A DNA stretch of 64,000 nucleotides from JALZUE01 sp051251725 (lineage in GTDB: Bacteria > Pseudomonadota > Gammaproteobacteria > Enterobacterales > Alteromonadaceae): NCBI GenBank assembly GCA_051251725.1, contig JBPOFN010000001.1:124001-188000 (forward strand). Direction: 5' to 3'. Positions 47,294-56,348 of this stretch are shown in pieces (position 1 is the first letter of the stretch; every line of letters starts with the position of its first letter). The notes below the pieces were generated by a model. It was not told the origin of the DNA. It did not search any database and saw nothing but the letters and a program-made list of their open reading frames with translations. The position numbers and the translations under genes were made by a program.

Positions 47294-47740
47294 ATGATCA
47301 GCATCCAAAGCGCTGATTTTAATATTAGCGAAGAAACCGATTTATTAGAGCAAGATAACCACCAAGATGGCGCATTAGTTACTTTTACCGGCCGAGTGCG
47401 CAATAAAAACCTCGGTGATGAGGTGCTAGCTTTGCATCTTGAGCACTACCCAGGCATGACTGAAAAGTCGTTAACAACCATTATTGCACAGGCAAAACAA
47501 CGCTGGCCAATCGGTCGCATTAAAGTTATTCATCGCATCGGTACTTTAACCGTTGGTGAGCAAATCGTTTTTGTCGGTGTTACCAGCGCTCATCGCCAAG
47601 CAGCCTTTGATGCTTGTGAATTTATTATGGATTATTTAAAAGTGTCAGCGCCCTTTTGGAAAAAAGAAATAACGACAACCGGCGAACGTTGGTTAGACGC
47701 TAAAACAAGCGACCAACAAAAAGCTCAGCTTTGGGATTAA
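47294..47740 (+). CDS. moaE: Molybdopterin synthase catalytic subunit MoaE
   Basis: 148 aa. HQDGALVTFTGRVRNKN, LEHYPGMTEKSL, HRIGTLTVGEQIVFVGV and the catalytic lysine region LKVSAPFWKKE are conserved. MoaE receives sulfur from MoaD and converts cPMP to molybdopterin. It is separated from modA by a single base. Confidence 0.97.
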   Translation: MISIQSADFNISEETDLLEQDNHQDGALVTFTGRVRNKNLGDEVLALHLEHYPGMTEKSLTTIIAQAKQRWPIGRIKVIHRIGTLTVGEQIVFVGVTSAHRQAAFDACEFIMDYLKVSAPFWKKEITTTGERWLDAKTSDQQKAQLWD

Positions 47741-47741
47741 T

Positions 47742-48608
47742 ATGCCGCGCTCAGCACAAAATACCTGCAGTGTTTTTGCTTCCCTTGTTAAGTCACTGCG
47801 CTTACAAAAACAGCGTTTATGGCAGTTAATCACACTAGTATTGTTATTAATTAGCACAAACAATGCACACGCAAAATCATCGACGCTAAATTTACGTATT
47901 GCTGTTGCTGCCAATTTTTCACCGATATTGGCAAAATTCACTGCTGGCTTTGAACTGCAACATGGTATTACGATTGACCTGATCAGCGGCTCGACTGGCG
48001 GCTTATATCAACAAATACTTAATGGCGCCCCCTTTGATCTGTACCTTGCCGCTGACAGTATTCGTCCACAGTTATTACTCTCAGCAGGTATTGCAGAAAA
48101 CTTACAAACTTACGCTATTGGTGAACTAGCATTATGGTCGCCATTAACAAAAATCACTTCATTGGCGCCATTAATCACCTTAGCTGAACACACTAACGAT
48201 AGCGCTCAACGCTTGGCCATTGCTAATCCTAAAATAGCGCCTTATGGCGAAGCTGCTCAGCAAGTATTGACTCAGCTTAATCTTTGGCAAGCGCTGCAAA
48301 AAAGGTTAATTCTGGGCGTTAATATTAATCAAACCTTTTTACAGGTAAGAAGCGGCGCAGCGCCACTTGGTATAGTGGCAAAAAGTCAGTTAGCGTTAAA
48401 TAATCTCGACGGTTTTACAATGCCACAAGAATTTTATACGCCGATCAAACAGCAACTGGTGATCGTAAGTAAGAGTGAAAAAAAACAACAAGCAAAACTC
48501 TTTATTGCTTATTTATTATCGATAGAAGTTCAAAGCCAACTAGCAGCGCTAGGTTATTTACCACTAGCTGATTTCAACAGCCAAAAAATTAAGGAAGATG
48601 ATGTTTGA
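47742..48608 (+). CDS. modA: Molybdate ABC transporter, periplasmic binding protein ModA
   Basis: 288 aa with an unusually long N-terminus (about 44 residues) before the mature LRIAVAANFSP; the hydrophobic core is WQLITLVLLLIS and cleavage is predicted after NAHA. The oxyanion-binding pattern is typical (VAANFSPIL, SGSTGGLYQQI, then GAPFDLYLAADS). It captures molybdate in the periplasm. It overlaps modB by 11 nt. Confidence 0.95.
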   Translation: MPRSAQNTCSVFASLVKSLRLQKQRLWQLITLVLLLISTNNAHAKSSTLNLRIAVAANFSPILAKFTAGFELQHGITIDLISGSTGGLYQQILNGAPFDLYLAADSIRPQLLLSAGIAENLQTYAIGELALWSPLTKITSLAPLITLAEHTNDSAQRLAIANPKIAPYGEAAQQVLTQLNLWQALQKRLILGVNINQTFLQVRSGAAPLGIVAKSQLALNNLDGFTMPQEFYTPIKQQLVIVSKSEKKQQAKLFIAYLLSIEVQSQLAALGYLPLADFNSQKIKEDDV

Positions 48609-49311
48609 TTTTTCTGATGATTTAATCGCGCTAATTACCACCTTAAAACTGGCCGGTGTAACCACGCTATTACTGTTATTAATAGGAACGCCTTGTGCTT
48701 GGGCTTTAGCTAAAATGCGCTCGTCATGGAAAGTTTTATTTGAAGCTTTGATCGCTTTACCGCTAATTTTACCGCCAACGGTTATCGGATTTTATTTGCT
48801 GATCGCCTTATCACCACAAGCACTACCTGGGCAAATATGGCAATCACTTACTGGCCAGCAATTAGCTTTTAGTTTTAGTGCCTTAGTGATCGGCTCATTT
48901 TTTTATTCTCTGCCTTTTGTTGTGCAACCCTTACAAAAAGCATTTGAACAGTTAGGCGATAACCTTATCGAAGCGAGCCAAGTGTTAGGCGCGTCGAAAC
49001 TAGACAGTTTTTTTACCGTCGTCATACCGATGACCAAAGCAAGTTTTATTACCGCGGCTAGTTTAGGTTTTGCTCATACCATTGGCGAATTCGGCATCGT
49101 ATTAATGATAGGTGGTAATATTCCTGGTGAAACACGCGTGCTTTCAGTGGCGTTATTTGAACATGTTGAAGCTTTTAATTATCAGCAAGCACATTGGTTA
49201 GCCGCGGGTTTATTAATTGGCTCTTTTATTTTTCTGGCCTTGATTGCCCTGCTCAATCGGTATAATAAATTTAGCCGCGCGGTCACTAAAATACAGACAA
49301 AAGGCAAATAA
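48598..49311 (+). CDS. modB: Molybdate ABC transporter permease ModB
   Basis: 237 aa, five or six membrane helices, with the EAA-type loop EASQVLGASKLDSFFTVVIP that contacts ModC and the family signature GFAHTIGEFGIVLMIGGNIPGETR. Two adjacent ATGs (48598, 48601) are possible starts; AAGGAAG upstream fits the second better. It abuts modC directly. Confidence 0.96.
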   Translation: MMFDFSDDLIALITTLKLAGVTTLLLLLIGTPCAWALAKMRSSWKVLFEALIALPLILPPTVIGFYLLIALSPQALPGQIWQSLTGQQLAFSFSALVIGSFFYSLPFVVQPLQKAFEQLGDNLIEASQVLGASKLDSFFTVVIPMTKASFITAASLGFAHTIGEFGIVLMIGGNIPGETRVLSVALFEHVEAFNYQQAHWLAAGLLIGSFIFLALIALLNRYNKFSRAVTKIQTKGK

Positions 49312-50406
49312 ATGTCGCTTACTATCAATATCAAATTACCCCGTAAGCAGTTTGCTCTAGAGATAAATCAATGCGTAGCCTTAACTGGTATTACCGCTAT
49401 TTTTGGTTATTCAGGCGCGGGGAAAACCTCGTTATTGCGCGTGATCGCTGGGCTAGAAAAACAAGTAACCGGCGAGCTAATTTTTAACCAAACCATTTGG
49501 CTAAATAGCGAGAACAAGCAATACCAGCCTTGTTCAAATCGTGGTGTCGGTTTAGTTTTTCAAGACAATCGTTTGTTTCCGCATTTAACGGTTGCTGAAA
49601 ATTTAGCTTACGCCAGCAAACGGGCAAAACACAATCGCATTAATTTTACTGAATTAGTAAAAACTGCTGATATTGAAAAACTACTTGAGCAATACCCTGA
49701 TAGCCTTTCTGGCGGCGAGCAGCAAAGAGTATCAATTGCCAGAGCAATATTAAATGAACCGGAATTATTATTGTTAGATGAACCTTTTAGCGCTCTAGAT
49801 ATGCGTAATAAAGCCAGCTTAATTGGTTTATTAACTAAGCTTAATCAGCATTATCACATTCCAATGTTTTATGTCAGCCACAGCTTAGATGATATTCAGC
49901 AGCTAGCGAACAAGATGATAGTGCTAAAAGCGGGTCAGCTCATACATTATGGTGATACCCGCGAGGTTATTCATCAATTAAACTACAAAAATATGATCCG
50001 CCAGCAAACCAGCTTACAGTTGCCGATAAATCAGCAACTATCCGCACAATTAAGCCAATATGGTTTAATGGCGTTAACGCTCAATACACAAGAAAATATC
50101 TATTTGAATCAGCCGAATATTCCGCTTAGCCACGACAGTCTGATGAATTGTTATATCGATGCCAAAGATATCAGTATTTGCTTGGTCGAGCCCAACCATA
50201 GCTCGGTCGTCAATCATTTGTCGGCGACGATCATTAAGATCACTAAAGAAGATAAGCAGGCAATGGTTGAAGTGCGCTGTGCTCAACAGCCATTTTTTAC
50301 TGTTATTTCTTTATACTCCCTCGAGTATTTAGCACTTAAGCCACAGCAAAGTGTTTATATTCAATTTAAAGCAAGTAGCATTAAAACCTTAAGCGATAAT
50401 TTTTAA
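49312..50406 (+). CDS. modC: Molybdate ABC transporter ATPase ModC
   Basis: 364 aa. Walker A FGYSGAGKTSLLR, Q-loop FQDNRLFPHLTV, signature LSGGEQQRVSIARAI, Walker B LLLLDEPFSALD and the switch His in YVSHSLDD are all present. The C-terminal 130 residues form the Mop/TOBE regulatory domain that senses molybdate. Only this ModABC copy and no ModE regulator are in the window, so control may rest on the riboswitch. Confidence 0.96.
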   Translation: MSLTINIKLPRKQFALEINQCVALTGITAIFGYSGAGKTSLLRVIAGLEKQVTGELIFNQTIWLNSENKQYQPCSNRGVGLVFQDNRLFPHLTVAENLAYASKRAKHNRINFTELVKTADIEKLLEQYPDSLSGGEQQRVSIARAILNEPELLLLDEPFSALDMRNKASLIGLLTKLNQHYHIPMFYVSHSLDDIQQLANKMIVLKAGQLIHYGDTREVIHQLNYKNMIRQQTSLQLPINQQLSAQLSQYGLMALTLNTQENIYLNQPNIPLSHDSLMNCYIDAKDISICLVEPNHSSVVNHLSATIIKITKEDKQAMVEVRCAQQPFFTVISLYSLEYLALKPQQSVYIQFKASSIKTLSDNF

Positions 50407-50445
50407 TGCGCCCATTTACGACCGCAAAAGCCAATAGGAAAACCT

Positions 50446-51195
50446 GTGTTAACCTCAGATGAAAAACTAAAATATAGCCGTCAAATTATGCTTAATAAGT
50501 TTGGCGAGCAAGGTCAAATAGCACTGCAAAATGCCAAAGTATTAATTGTTGGTATTGGCGGCTTAGGCAATCCAGCGGCTCATTATATTGCCGCTTCAGG
50601 TATTGGCACTTTATATTTGGCTGACGGCGATAACATTGAACTCAGTAACCTCCCCAGACAAACCTTATTTTCTGAAGCTAATATTGGCGAAAATAAAGCC
50701 CATGCCGCCCAAGAAAAACTTCAAGCCCAGTACCCTGAGGTTGAGATTGAAGTTATTGACGAAATGCTCGATGACGAACTGGCGAGTTATTACATCTCGC
50801 AAGTCGACATCGTTTTAGATTGTACTGATAATATTAGTGCTAGATATTTATTAAATGGTGTTTGTACCCAACTCAAAGTACCCCTGGTTATAGGCGCAGC
50901 AACGGGCTTTGACGGACAGTGTTTATTTGTTGATACCAATCAAGAAAGCAGTGCTTGTTACCAGTGTTTATTTCCTGCTAGTGAAAAAGCGCCGGTACAA
51001 AATTGTCAAACCTTAGGGATTTTAAGTCCCGTATTAGCGATTATTGCGGGTATGCAAGCCTTGCAAGCACTGAAATACCTTGTTGGTATCGAAGTAAAAA
51101 CCAATCAGCTTTCAATGTTTGACGGTTTAAGTGCTCATTGGCAAGAGTTTACTTTGCCTAAAAATGAAGCCTGTCTTGTTTGCGGCATTAAGTAA
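50446..51195 (+). CDS. moeB: Molybdopterin-synthase adenylyltransferase MoeB
   Basis: 249 aa E1-like enzyme with a GTG start at 50446 (AGGAAA 6 nt upstream). GIGGLGNPAAHYIAASGIG binds ATP; zinc cysteines are in CYQCLFP and the C-terminal CLVCG. It adenylylates the MoaD C-terminus. ThiF is similar in sequence; the position at the end of the moa-mod cluster favours MoeB, though it may also serve thiamine synthesis. The 39-nt gap after modC suggests the same transcript. Confidence 0.92.
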   Translation: MLTSDEKLKYSRQIMLNKFGEQGQIALQNAKVLIVGIGGLGNPAAHYIAASGIGTLYLADGDNIELSNLPRQTLFSEANIGENKAHAAQEKLQAQYPEVEIEVIDEMLDDELASYYISQVDIVLDCTDNISARYLLNGVCTQLKVPLVIGAATGFDGQCLFVDTNQESSACYQCLFPASEKAPVQNCQTLGILSPVLAIIAGMQALQALKYLVGIEVKTNQLSMFDGLSAHWQEFTLPKNEACLVCGIK

Positions 51196-51287
51196 CCTGA
51201 TGAGATGGATAAAATAAGTTAAGAATGCCAGTTAGTTAAACTGAATGAGAAATAGGTAATCGAAGAAGCTAATGCTCTTAAATGCAT

Positions 51288-51337
51288 AAAACCCGATAAG
51301 CTGTTGTAGTTTATAAACTAACTAACTTTCGGGTTTT
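51288..51337. terminator. Bidirectional hairpin between moeB and rmf
   Basis: A 9-bp outer stem (51288-51296 with 51329-51337) with an inner TAGTTTATAAACTA palindrome lies between convergent genes. T runs are short on both sides, so efficiency is uncertain. A further palindrome is at 51376-51392 beside the rmf stop. Confidence 0.6.
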
Positions 51338-51398
51338 AGAAATAATAAATATTAGGATATTAAAAATTAATAACTATTCGTTTAAAACGAATTACGGC

Positions 51399-51572
51399 TT
51401 ACTTGAATAATCCTATGCTTTTATCTGTCATGGCCTCACGCCATCCACCTAACCACTCTGACTTTGCATCATTGTTCTGATATGGACAATTCTCCCGTCC
51501 TTTTCCTGATATACCTGCTTGATAACCATTTGAATGCGCTCTACCTAAACGATCTCTTTTTTGTCTCTTCAT
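51399..51572 (-). CDS. rmf: Ribosome modulation factor
   Basis: 57 aa, a small gene that simple length filters miss. The sequence starts MKRQKRDRLGRAHSNGYQAG and continues with GRENCPYQ and WLGGWREAMTD, which matches RMF closely in all its conserved blocks. RMF binds near the anti-Shine-Dalgarno of 16S rRNA and dimerises 70S to inactive 100S ribosomes in stationary phase or slow growth. A GAGAGG ribosome site is 6 nt upstream of ATG 51572. The long AT-rich upstream region (51573-51861) is consistent with growth-phase control but no ppGpp-type feature was identified. Confidence 0.95.
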   Translation of the reverse strand: MKRQKRDRLGRAHSNGYQAGISGKGRENCPYQNNDAKSEWLGGWREAMTDKSIGLFK

Positions 51573-51861
51573 AGAGAACCTCTCTTAACATGTTGATAAG
51601 TATATGAAATGTTTTAATTAGCGGCCAGTTAAATAAATAACCGACAATTCATTTAAGATGAATTTTAAATGAATTGCAATGATAAATTTTCAATAAAATG
51701 TCATAAAATTTTAACTATATGATCACCTTGACTTTATCTTTGAGTGAAAAATATTCATTTTTAAATAAATTTGCCATTTTGAAATATAATCATTGTCAAC
51801 ACGCTCATTTTGAGATAAAAATCGCTCTGTTCACTTTTGTAATTTTTTTGAGTTTAAAGAC

Positions 51862-52242
51862 ATGACAACAAAAGACCTATCAAGAGAGAGTTTTCAAACT
51901 TCTCGTAAATTTTATGATGATAAAAATTATCCCCGAGGAATGCGCCGTTCTGGTGATTATTCAATCTCGGAAGTTAATATTTTAGAAACATATGGTGTTG
52001 CACTAGCAAGTTTAGCTGCGGGGACTATTGAGCCTTTGACTGATGAAGAGATTAATTTCAAATCCGTCTGTAATGGTGAAATTACTCCGACAACAGCTAT
52101 CGAAAAAGCTTGGCTTAAATACCAAAATAAAATCTTAACCCCTAAACAATTTCATACCCTGTTTGGGCGAAGTAAAGTTGATACTAGTACCGCTGATTCA
52201 GATACTGAAGATGATGATAGTGTGCTTGATATTGACGACTAA
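51862..52242 (+). CDS. maoP: Macrodomain Ori organisation protein MaoP (DUF413)
   Basis: 126 aa. The block SRKFYDDKNYPRGMRRSGDY, then the helical ETYGVALASLAAG and KILTPKQFHTLFG match the YifE/MaoP (DUF413) family; the C-terminus is acidic (DSDTEDDDSVLDIDD), longer than in E. coli. In E. coli MaoP with the maoS site confines the Ori macrodomain. It diverges from rmf; no maoS-like site was identifiable by eye. Confidence 0.9.
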   Translation: MTTKDLSRESFQTSRKFYDDKNYPRGMRRSGDYSISEVNILETYGVALASLAAGTIEPLTDEEINFKSVCNGEITPTTAIEKAWLKYQNKILTPKQFHTLFGRSKVDTSTADSDTEDDDSVLDIDD

Positions 52243-52585
52243 TCAAAGCTAAAAAACAGCTTATTGCATCAGGTGTAATAACAATTAAGTAAGCTCAGCT
52301 AGGTTAAGTAACCTGAGCTCGAGATAACAACTTGCTTTCTAGCTACTGTTTTTCCTTATTACTGCGTTAAATTTGCCTTGTACTAAGAAAAAACATCAAG
52401 CTAGAATAGGTGAAATATAAAAAGTATATGTATTTCGTATTGTTAGCTAATTTCTTATCCCTAGTTCTGGTCAAGTAGAATTATTATCATAAATCTTTAA
52501 CGATAATAATTCTGCTTTAAACTCAGCTCTGGTAATTAACAACCAAGCGCCCGGTTAAAGCGCTGTAGCCTTTTCATAAACTTGA
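52243..52585. other. Intergenic region with two inverted repeats
   Basis: Convergent end region between maoP and fadH. It has an imperfect hairpin at 52291-52321 (AGCTCAG...TGAGCT with a 3-nt bulge) and a perfect 12-bp inverted repeat, AGAATTATTATC (52477-52488 with 52502-52513). Neither has a clean T tail, so their roles as terminators are doubtful. No gene was seen. Confidence 0.45.
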
Positions 52586-54652
52586 TCAAATTTTAGCCGC
52601 CAATTCAGCCCCTTGCCTAATCGCCCTTTTAGCATCCAGTTCACTAGCAACGTCAGCGCCACCAATTAAATGAACATTAAGGCCATGATCTACAAGAGCC
52701 TGATACAAGGTACGTTCCGGCTCTTGACCAGCACAAATAATAATATGATCAACAGCCAATAATTGCTTTTCACCATCACGTTCAAGCCATAAGCCTTGAT
52801 CAGTTATTTCATGATAAATAACATTATTGATCATTTTAACGCCTTTATTTTTAAGGGAGGCGCGATGGATCCAACCTGTGGTTTTACCTAAATTAGCCCC
52901 TACTTTTGAGCTTTTACGCTGCAATAAATAAATCTCACGGGCAGATTTTTTATGGCTATGGTTCAGCGTTATTGCGCCGCCATGTTGATAATTTTTATCA
53001 ACCCCCCACTCAGCTAACCACTCTTGTGGCGCATTGGTTAAGGACTCAGGTTCAGCTAGATAACTGGCAATATCAAAACCAATGCCGCCGGCGCCAATTA
53101 TCGCGACTTTGTTGCCGATCGGCTCTTTATCTCTAAGTACTTGTAAATACGATTTTACCTTCGCATTATCAAACCCTTTTATTGGCAAAGATCGAGGGAC
53201 AATACCTGTCGCCAAAACAACTTCATCAAAATCGCCATCGATTAAAGCTTGTGAGCTTTGCTGGCTATTTAACTGCAACGAAACCTGAGACTTGGCTAAT
53301 TGCACTTTGAAATAACGTAAGGTTTCGTAAAATTCTTCTTTACCTGGGACTTGTTTCGCGTAATTAAATTGCCCGCCAATTTTATCAGCTTTATCAAATA
53401 GCGTGACATCATGGCCGCGCTGACTAGCATATAAACTAAAGGCTAAACCAGCAGGGCCAGCGCCAACCACAGCAATACGTTTTTTATCGTTAGTGGCGGG
53501 GAAAGTAAGTTCGGTTTCATAACAAGCAACCGGATTAACTAAACAAGAAGCGCGTTTTTGCTCAAAAACATGATCCAAACAAGCTTGATTACAACCAATA
53601 CAGGTATTGATCTCAGCACTCTTATTAGCCGCAGCTTTATTAACAAAATCAGCATCCGCTAAAAATGGCCGCGCCATCGAGACCATGTCGGCATCGCCTC
53701 GAGCTAATACTTGCTCAGCAATTTCGGGGGTATTAATGCGATTGGTAGTGATCAATGGGATCGACAATTCACTTTTCATTTTTGCCGTGATCCAAGTAAA
53801 AGCAGCGCGAGGAACACAAGTGACGATCGTTGGGATCCTTGCTTCATGCCAACCAATGCCAGTATTAATTAAAGTAACACCCGCTTGTTCAAGTGCTTTT
53901 GCCATGGTGACAATGTCTTGCCATTCATTACCACCTTCAACTAAATCAAGCATCGACAAACGAAATATAATAATAAATTTATCGCCCACTTGTTCACGAA
54001 TTGCTTTAACAATTTCAAGTGCTAATCGCATTCGGTTTTCAATGTTACCGCCCCACTCGTCATCACGATGATTAGTACGAATACAGCTAAATTGATTAAT
54101 TAAATAACCTTCCGAACCCATAATTTCAACACCATCATAATTTGCTTTTTGCGCGAGTTTAGCGGCATAGGCAAAGTCTTTTATGGTCGTGTTAATTTGT
54201 CTTACAGATAATTCTGACGGCGAAAAGGGATTGATCGGGGCTTTGATTTTACTGGGCGCAACGCTGAACGGATGGTAAGAATAACGGCCGGCGTGTAATA
54301 ACTGCAGGCATATTTTAGTGTCATACTGATGCACTGCCTCGGTAATTTTTTGGTGCTTTTTAACATGCCAAAACTTACTCATTTCACTGCCAAATGGCAT
54401 AGCTCGACCGCGAAAATTAGGGCTAACACCACCAGTAACAATTAAACCCACACCACCTTTTGCCCGCGCTTGATAAAAAGCCGCCAGTTTATCAAAACCG
54501 CCCTTTTCTTCTTCTAAACCAGTATGCATCGAGCCCATTAACACTCTATTGGCTAACATGGTAAAGCCTAAATCAAGTGGTGCTAATAAATTAGGGTACA
54601 AGGCTTCAACCACTGGTTTGGGCGCAACTGGTGTCGATGGATCAGATGACAT
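52586..54652 (-). CDS. fadH: NADPH-dependent 2,4-dienoyl-CoA reductase
   Basis: 688 aa, about 15 longer than E. coli FadH. An Old-Yellow-Enzyme barrel (about 15-370; YHPFSVAPS, NYDGVEIMGSEGYLINQF) binds FMN; the 4Fe-4S cysteines are in INTCIGCNQACLDHV and RASCLVNP; the C-terminal half binds FAD and NADPH (KRIAVVGAGPAGLAFS; KVAIIGAGGIGFDIA). It reduces 2,4-dienoyl-CoA during beta-oxidation of polyunsaturated fatty acids. It stands alone. A palindrome resembling a FadR operator lies about 55-75 nt upstream. Confidence 0.95.
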   Translation of the reverse strand: MSSDPSTPVAPKPVVEALYPNLLAPLDLGFTMLANRVLMGSMHTGLEEEKGGFDKLAAFYQARAKGGVGLIVTGGVSPNFRGRAMPFGSEMSKFWHVKKHQKITEAVHQYDTKICLQLLHAGRYSYHPFSVAPSKIKAPINPFSPSELSVRQINTTIKDFAYAAKLAQKANYDGVEIMGSEGYLINQFSCIRTNHRDDEWGGNIENRMRLALEIVKAIREQVGDKFIIIFRLSMLDLVEGGNEWQDIVTMAKALEQAGVTLINTGIGWHEARIPTIVTCVPRAAFTWITAKMKSELSIPLITTNRINTPEIAEQVLARGDADMVSMARPFLADADFVNKAAANKSAEINTCIGCNQACLDHVFEQKRASCLVNPVACYETELTFPATNDKKRIAVVGAGPAGLAFSLYASQRGHDVTLFDKADKIGGQFNYAKQVPGKEEFYETLRYFKVQLAKSQVSLQLNSQQSSQALIDGDFDEVVLATGIVPRSLPIKGFDNAKVKSYLQVLRDKEPIGNKVAIIGAGGIGFDIASYLAEPESLTNAPQEWLAEWGVDKNYQHGGAITLNHSHKKSAREIYLLQRKSSKVGANLGKTTGWIHRASLKNKGVKMINNVIYHEITDQGLWLERDGEKQLLAVDHIIICAGQEPERTLYQALVDHGLNVHLIGGADVASELDAKRAIRQGAELAAKI

Positions 54653-54707
54653 GATGAATTTACCTAAGTATAAAATTTAATCTGCTCATATTAAAATAGC
54701 AGAAAAC

Positions 54708-54725
54708 AAATGGTCGTACCAGTTT
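54708..54725 (-). promoter_or_regulatory. FadR-like operator upstream of fadH
   Basis: The palindrome TGGT-CGT-ACCA with AAA/TTT flanks (AAATGGTCGTACCAGTTT) resembles the gammaproteobacterial FadR site (AnCTGGTCnGACCAG type). It sits in the fadH promoter region, between fadH and the divergent GreAB-family gene. FadR binding is inferred from similarity and gene function. Confidence 0.45.
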
Positions 54726-54809
54726 GATGTAGTTAAAAGATCAGTAAATATATTTAATAAATGTAAAAGTAATATTTATGTTCTGGTCTTTTTCTTTTAT
54801 GCTGGCGCA

Positions 54810-55331
54810 ATGAAAATCTCCCCAAAACATAAACCTCAAATAATCGCCTTAGTTATCAAGCAACTTGAAGCTGAGCTGTTTAATACCCAGACATCAGCGC
54901 AACAGGCTCATCAAGCTGCGGTTGACGATCAATCGGTCGCAGAAACACAATATGATACTTTGGCAATTGAAGCGGCTTATTTAGCTGAAGGCCATAGTAA
55001 GCGTATTGTCGAAATAAAGGCGGCGATTGCACAATTTCAACATCAGCTCAATGCACCAGAGTTTACTGATCCGCTATTAAGCGAAACTAAACATCAGCAA
55101 GTTAAGCAAAATTCTCTTGTTGAAATAATTAATGATGATGAGCAGCGCCAGCTATTATTTGTTGGTGTCACCGCTGGCGGCAAAAAAATTAGTTTATTAG
55201 CTGAAAGCATTACGGTTATTACCCTAGCTTCACCGCTCGGTAAAGCCATTAAAAACAAAAGCCTTGATGACGACTTTAGCTTTCAAGCGGGTAATAAAAC
55301 CCGCTCAGGTTATATTGCCGAACTGTGTTAA
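54810..55331 (+). CDS. GreAB-family transcription elongation factor-like protein
   Basis: 173 aa. An N-terminal helical hairpin (about 5-85, with QYDTLAIEAAYLAEGHSKR at its turn) is followed by a C-terminal FKBP-like Gre domain (about 105-173, VITLASPLGKAIKNKSLDDDF). This arrangement is like GreA/GreB but shorter and belongs to a divergent subgroup. GreA/B rescue backtracked RNA polymerase by transcript cleavage through acidic tip residues; whether Asp and Glu at this hairpin turn do the same is not clear. A factor binding the same secondary channel without cleavage (as Rnk or DksA) is an alternative. Confidence 0.72.
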   Translation: MKISPKHKPQIIALVIKQLEAELFNTQTSAQQAHQAAVDDQSVAETQYDTLAIEAAYLAEGHSKRIVEIKAAIAQFQHQLNAPEFTDPLLSETKHQQVKQNSLVEIINDDEQRQLLFVGVTAGGKKISLLAESITVITLASPLGKAIKNKSLDDDFSFQAGNKTRSGYIAELC

Positions 55332-55360
55332 GTTGACTCTTTAGCGTTTATTCAATTTAG

Positions 55361-56227
55361 TTAATTGATCGGAAAATTAGCCAAACAGAAATCAATATAA
55401 ACCCGAGCAATTCGTGATAATTGTCGGCGGCTAGGATAAACCAGCTGTAAGTCTAATAACGGCATTGGCAGCTCAGGTAAAATTTCAACTAATTGACCGC
55501 GATGAAGTTTTTTACTACAAAAAAATGGCGGCAGCTCAGCAATATATAAATCACTCATCACTTGATCTAACATTAAATTGTAATCATTCGCCCGCAGTAC
55601 CGGTTGTATTTTTATTTTTTCATCGCCAAGTTGCCAACTAACTGATTGCGATTTTTTTGCCCATGCCGCACAAGGTAAACGCAATAAATCACTCGCTTTT
55701 TTTGGCTTGAAATGATTTTTGATAAAAGTTGGGGTCGCAACAACTTTGTGTTGATAGCTACATATTTTTCGTGCTACTGCTGATTCATTGCCAACATCAC
55801 CGACGCGTAGCGCAACATCAATACCATCTTCAATTAAATCGACTTTTTTCTCAGTAACATAAAGATCAACCACAATGTTTGGATAAAGCTGTTGAAACTT
55901 GTTAATCATTCGATGCAAAGGGGAAAAGTTCGGCGGCGCAGATAAACGCAATAAACCTTTTAATTCCGTTTCTCTTTCATCTAACGCCAGCAGCCCAGCG
56001 TCCATTTCTTCCAAGCCACGAGAAACAAATTCATACAAGGTCGTGCCTGACTCGGTTAACCGTAATTGCCGTGTAGAGCGCTCTAATAATCGTACATTTA
56101 AAGACTTTTCTAGCTCAGATACTCGTCGACTAACAGTAGAAACCGGAATATCTAAATAGCTTGCTGCCGCTGAAAAACTGCCTTTGCTGACGACATAAGC
56201 AAATATTTTTGCTGAGTTTAAATTCAT
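55361..56227 (-). CDS. LysR-family transcriptional regulator
   Basis: 288 aa. The N-terminal winged helix-turn-helix has SFSAAASYLDIPVSTVSRRV; the rest is a substrate-binding-like effector domain beginning near LKGLLRLSAPPNFSP. The type is that of regulators for redox and small aromatic stress genes. It diverges from the three-gene operon that follows (56349-58316) across 121 nt, so that operon is the likely target. It converges with the GreAB-family gene. Effector unknown. Confidence 0.9.
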   Translation of the reverse strand: MNLNSAKIFAYVVSKGSFSAAASYLDIPVSTVSRRVSELEKSLNVRLLERSTRQLRLTESGTTLYEFVSRGLEEMDAGLLALDERETELKGLLRLSAPPNFSPLHRMINKFQQLYPNIVVDLYVTEKKVDLIEDGIDVALRVGDVGNESAVARKICSYQHKVVATPTFIKNHFKPKKASDLLRLPCAAWAKKSQSVSWQLGDEKIKIQPVLRANDYNLMLDQVMSDLYIAELPPFFCSKKLHRGQLVEILPELPMPLLDLQLVYPSRRQLSRIARVYIDFCLANFPIN

Positions 56228-56348
56228 TATTATCCCATATATGGAAATATGTTTTACAAATTTACCATCTAATCAAAGATAAATAAAACAATTATAGTAG
56301 CGCCAAGTTATCAGCCGATAGCAAAAATAATTCAAGGATATCAAGGAA

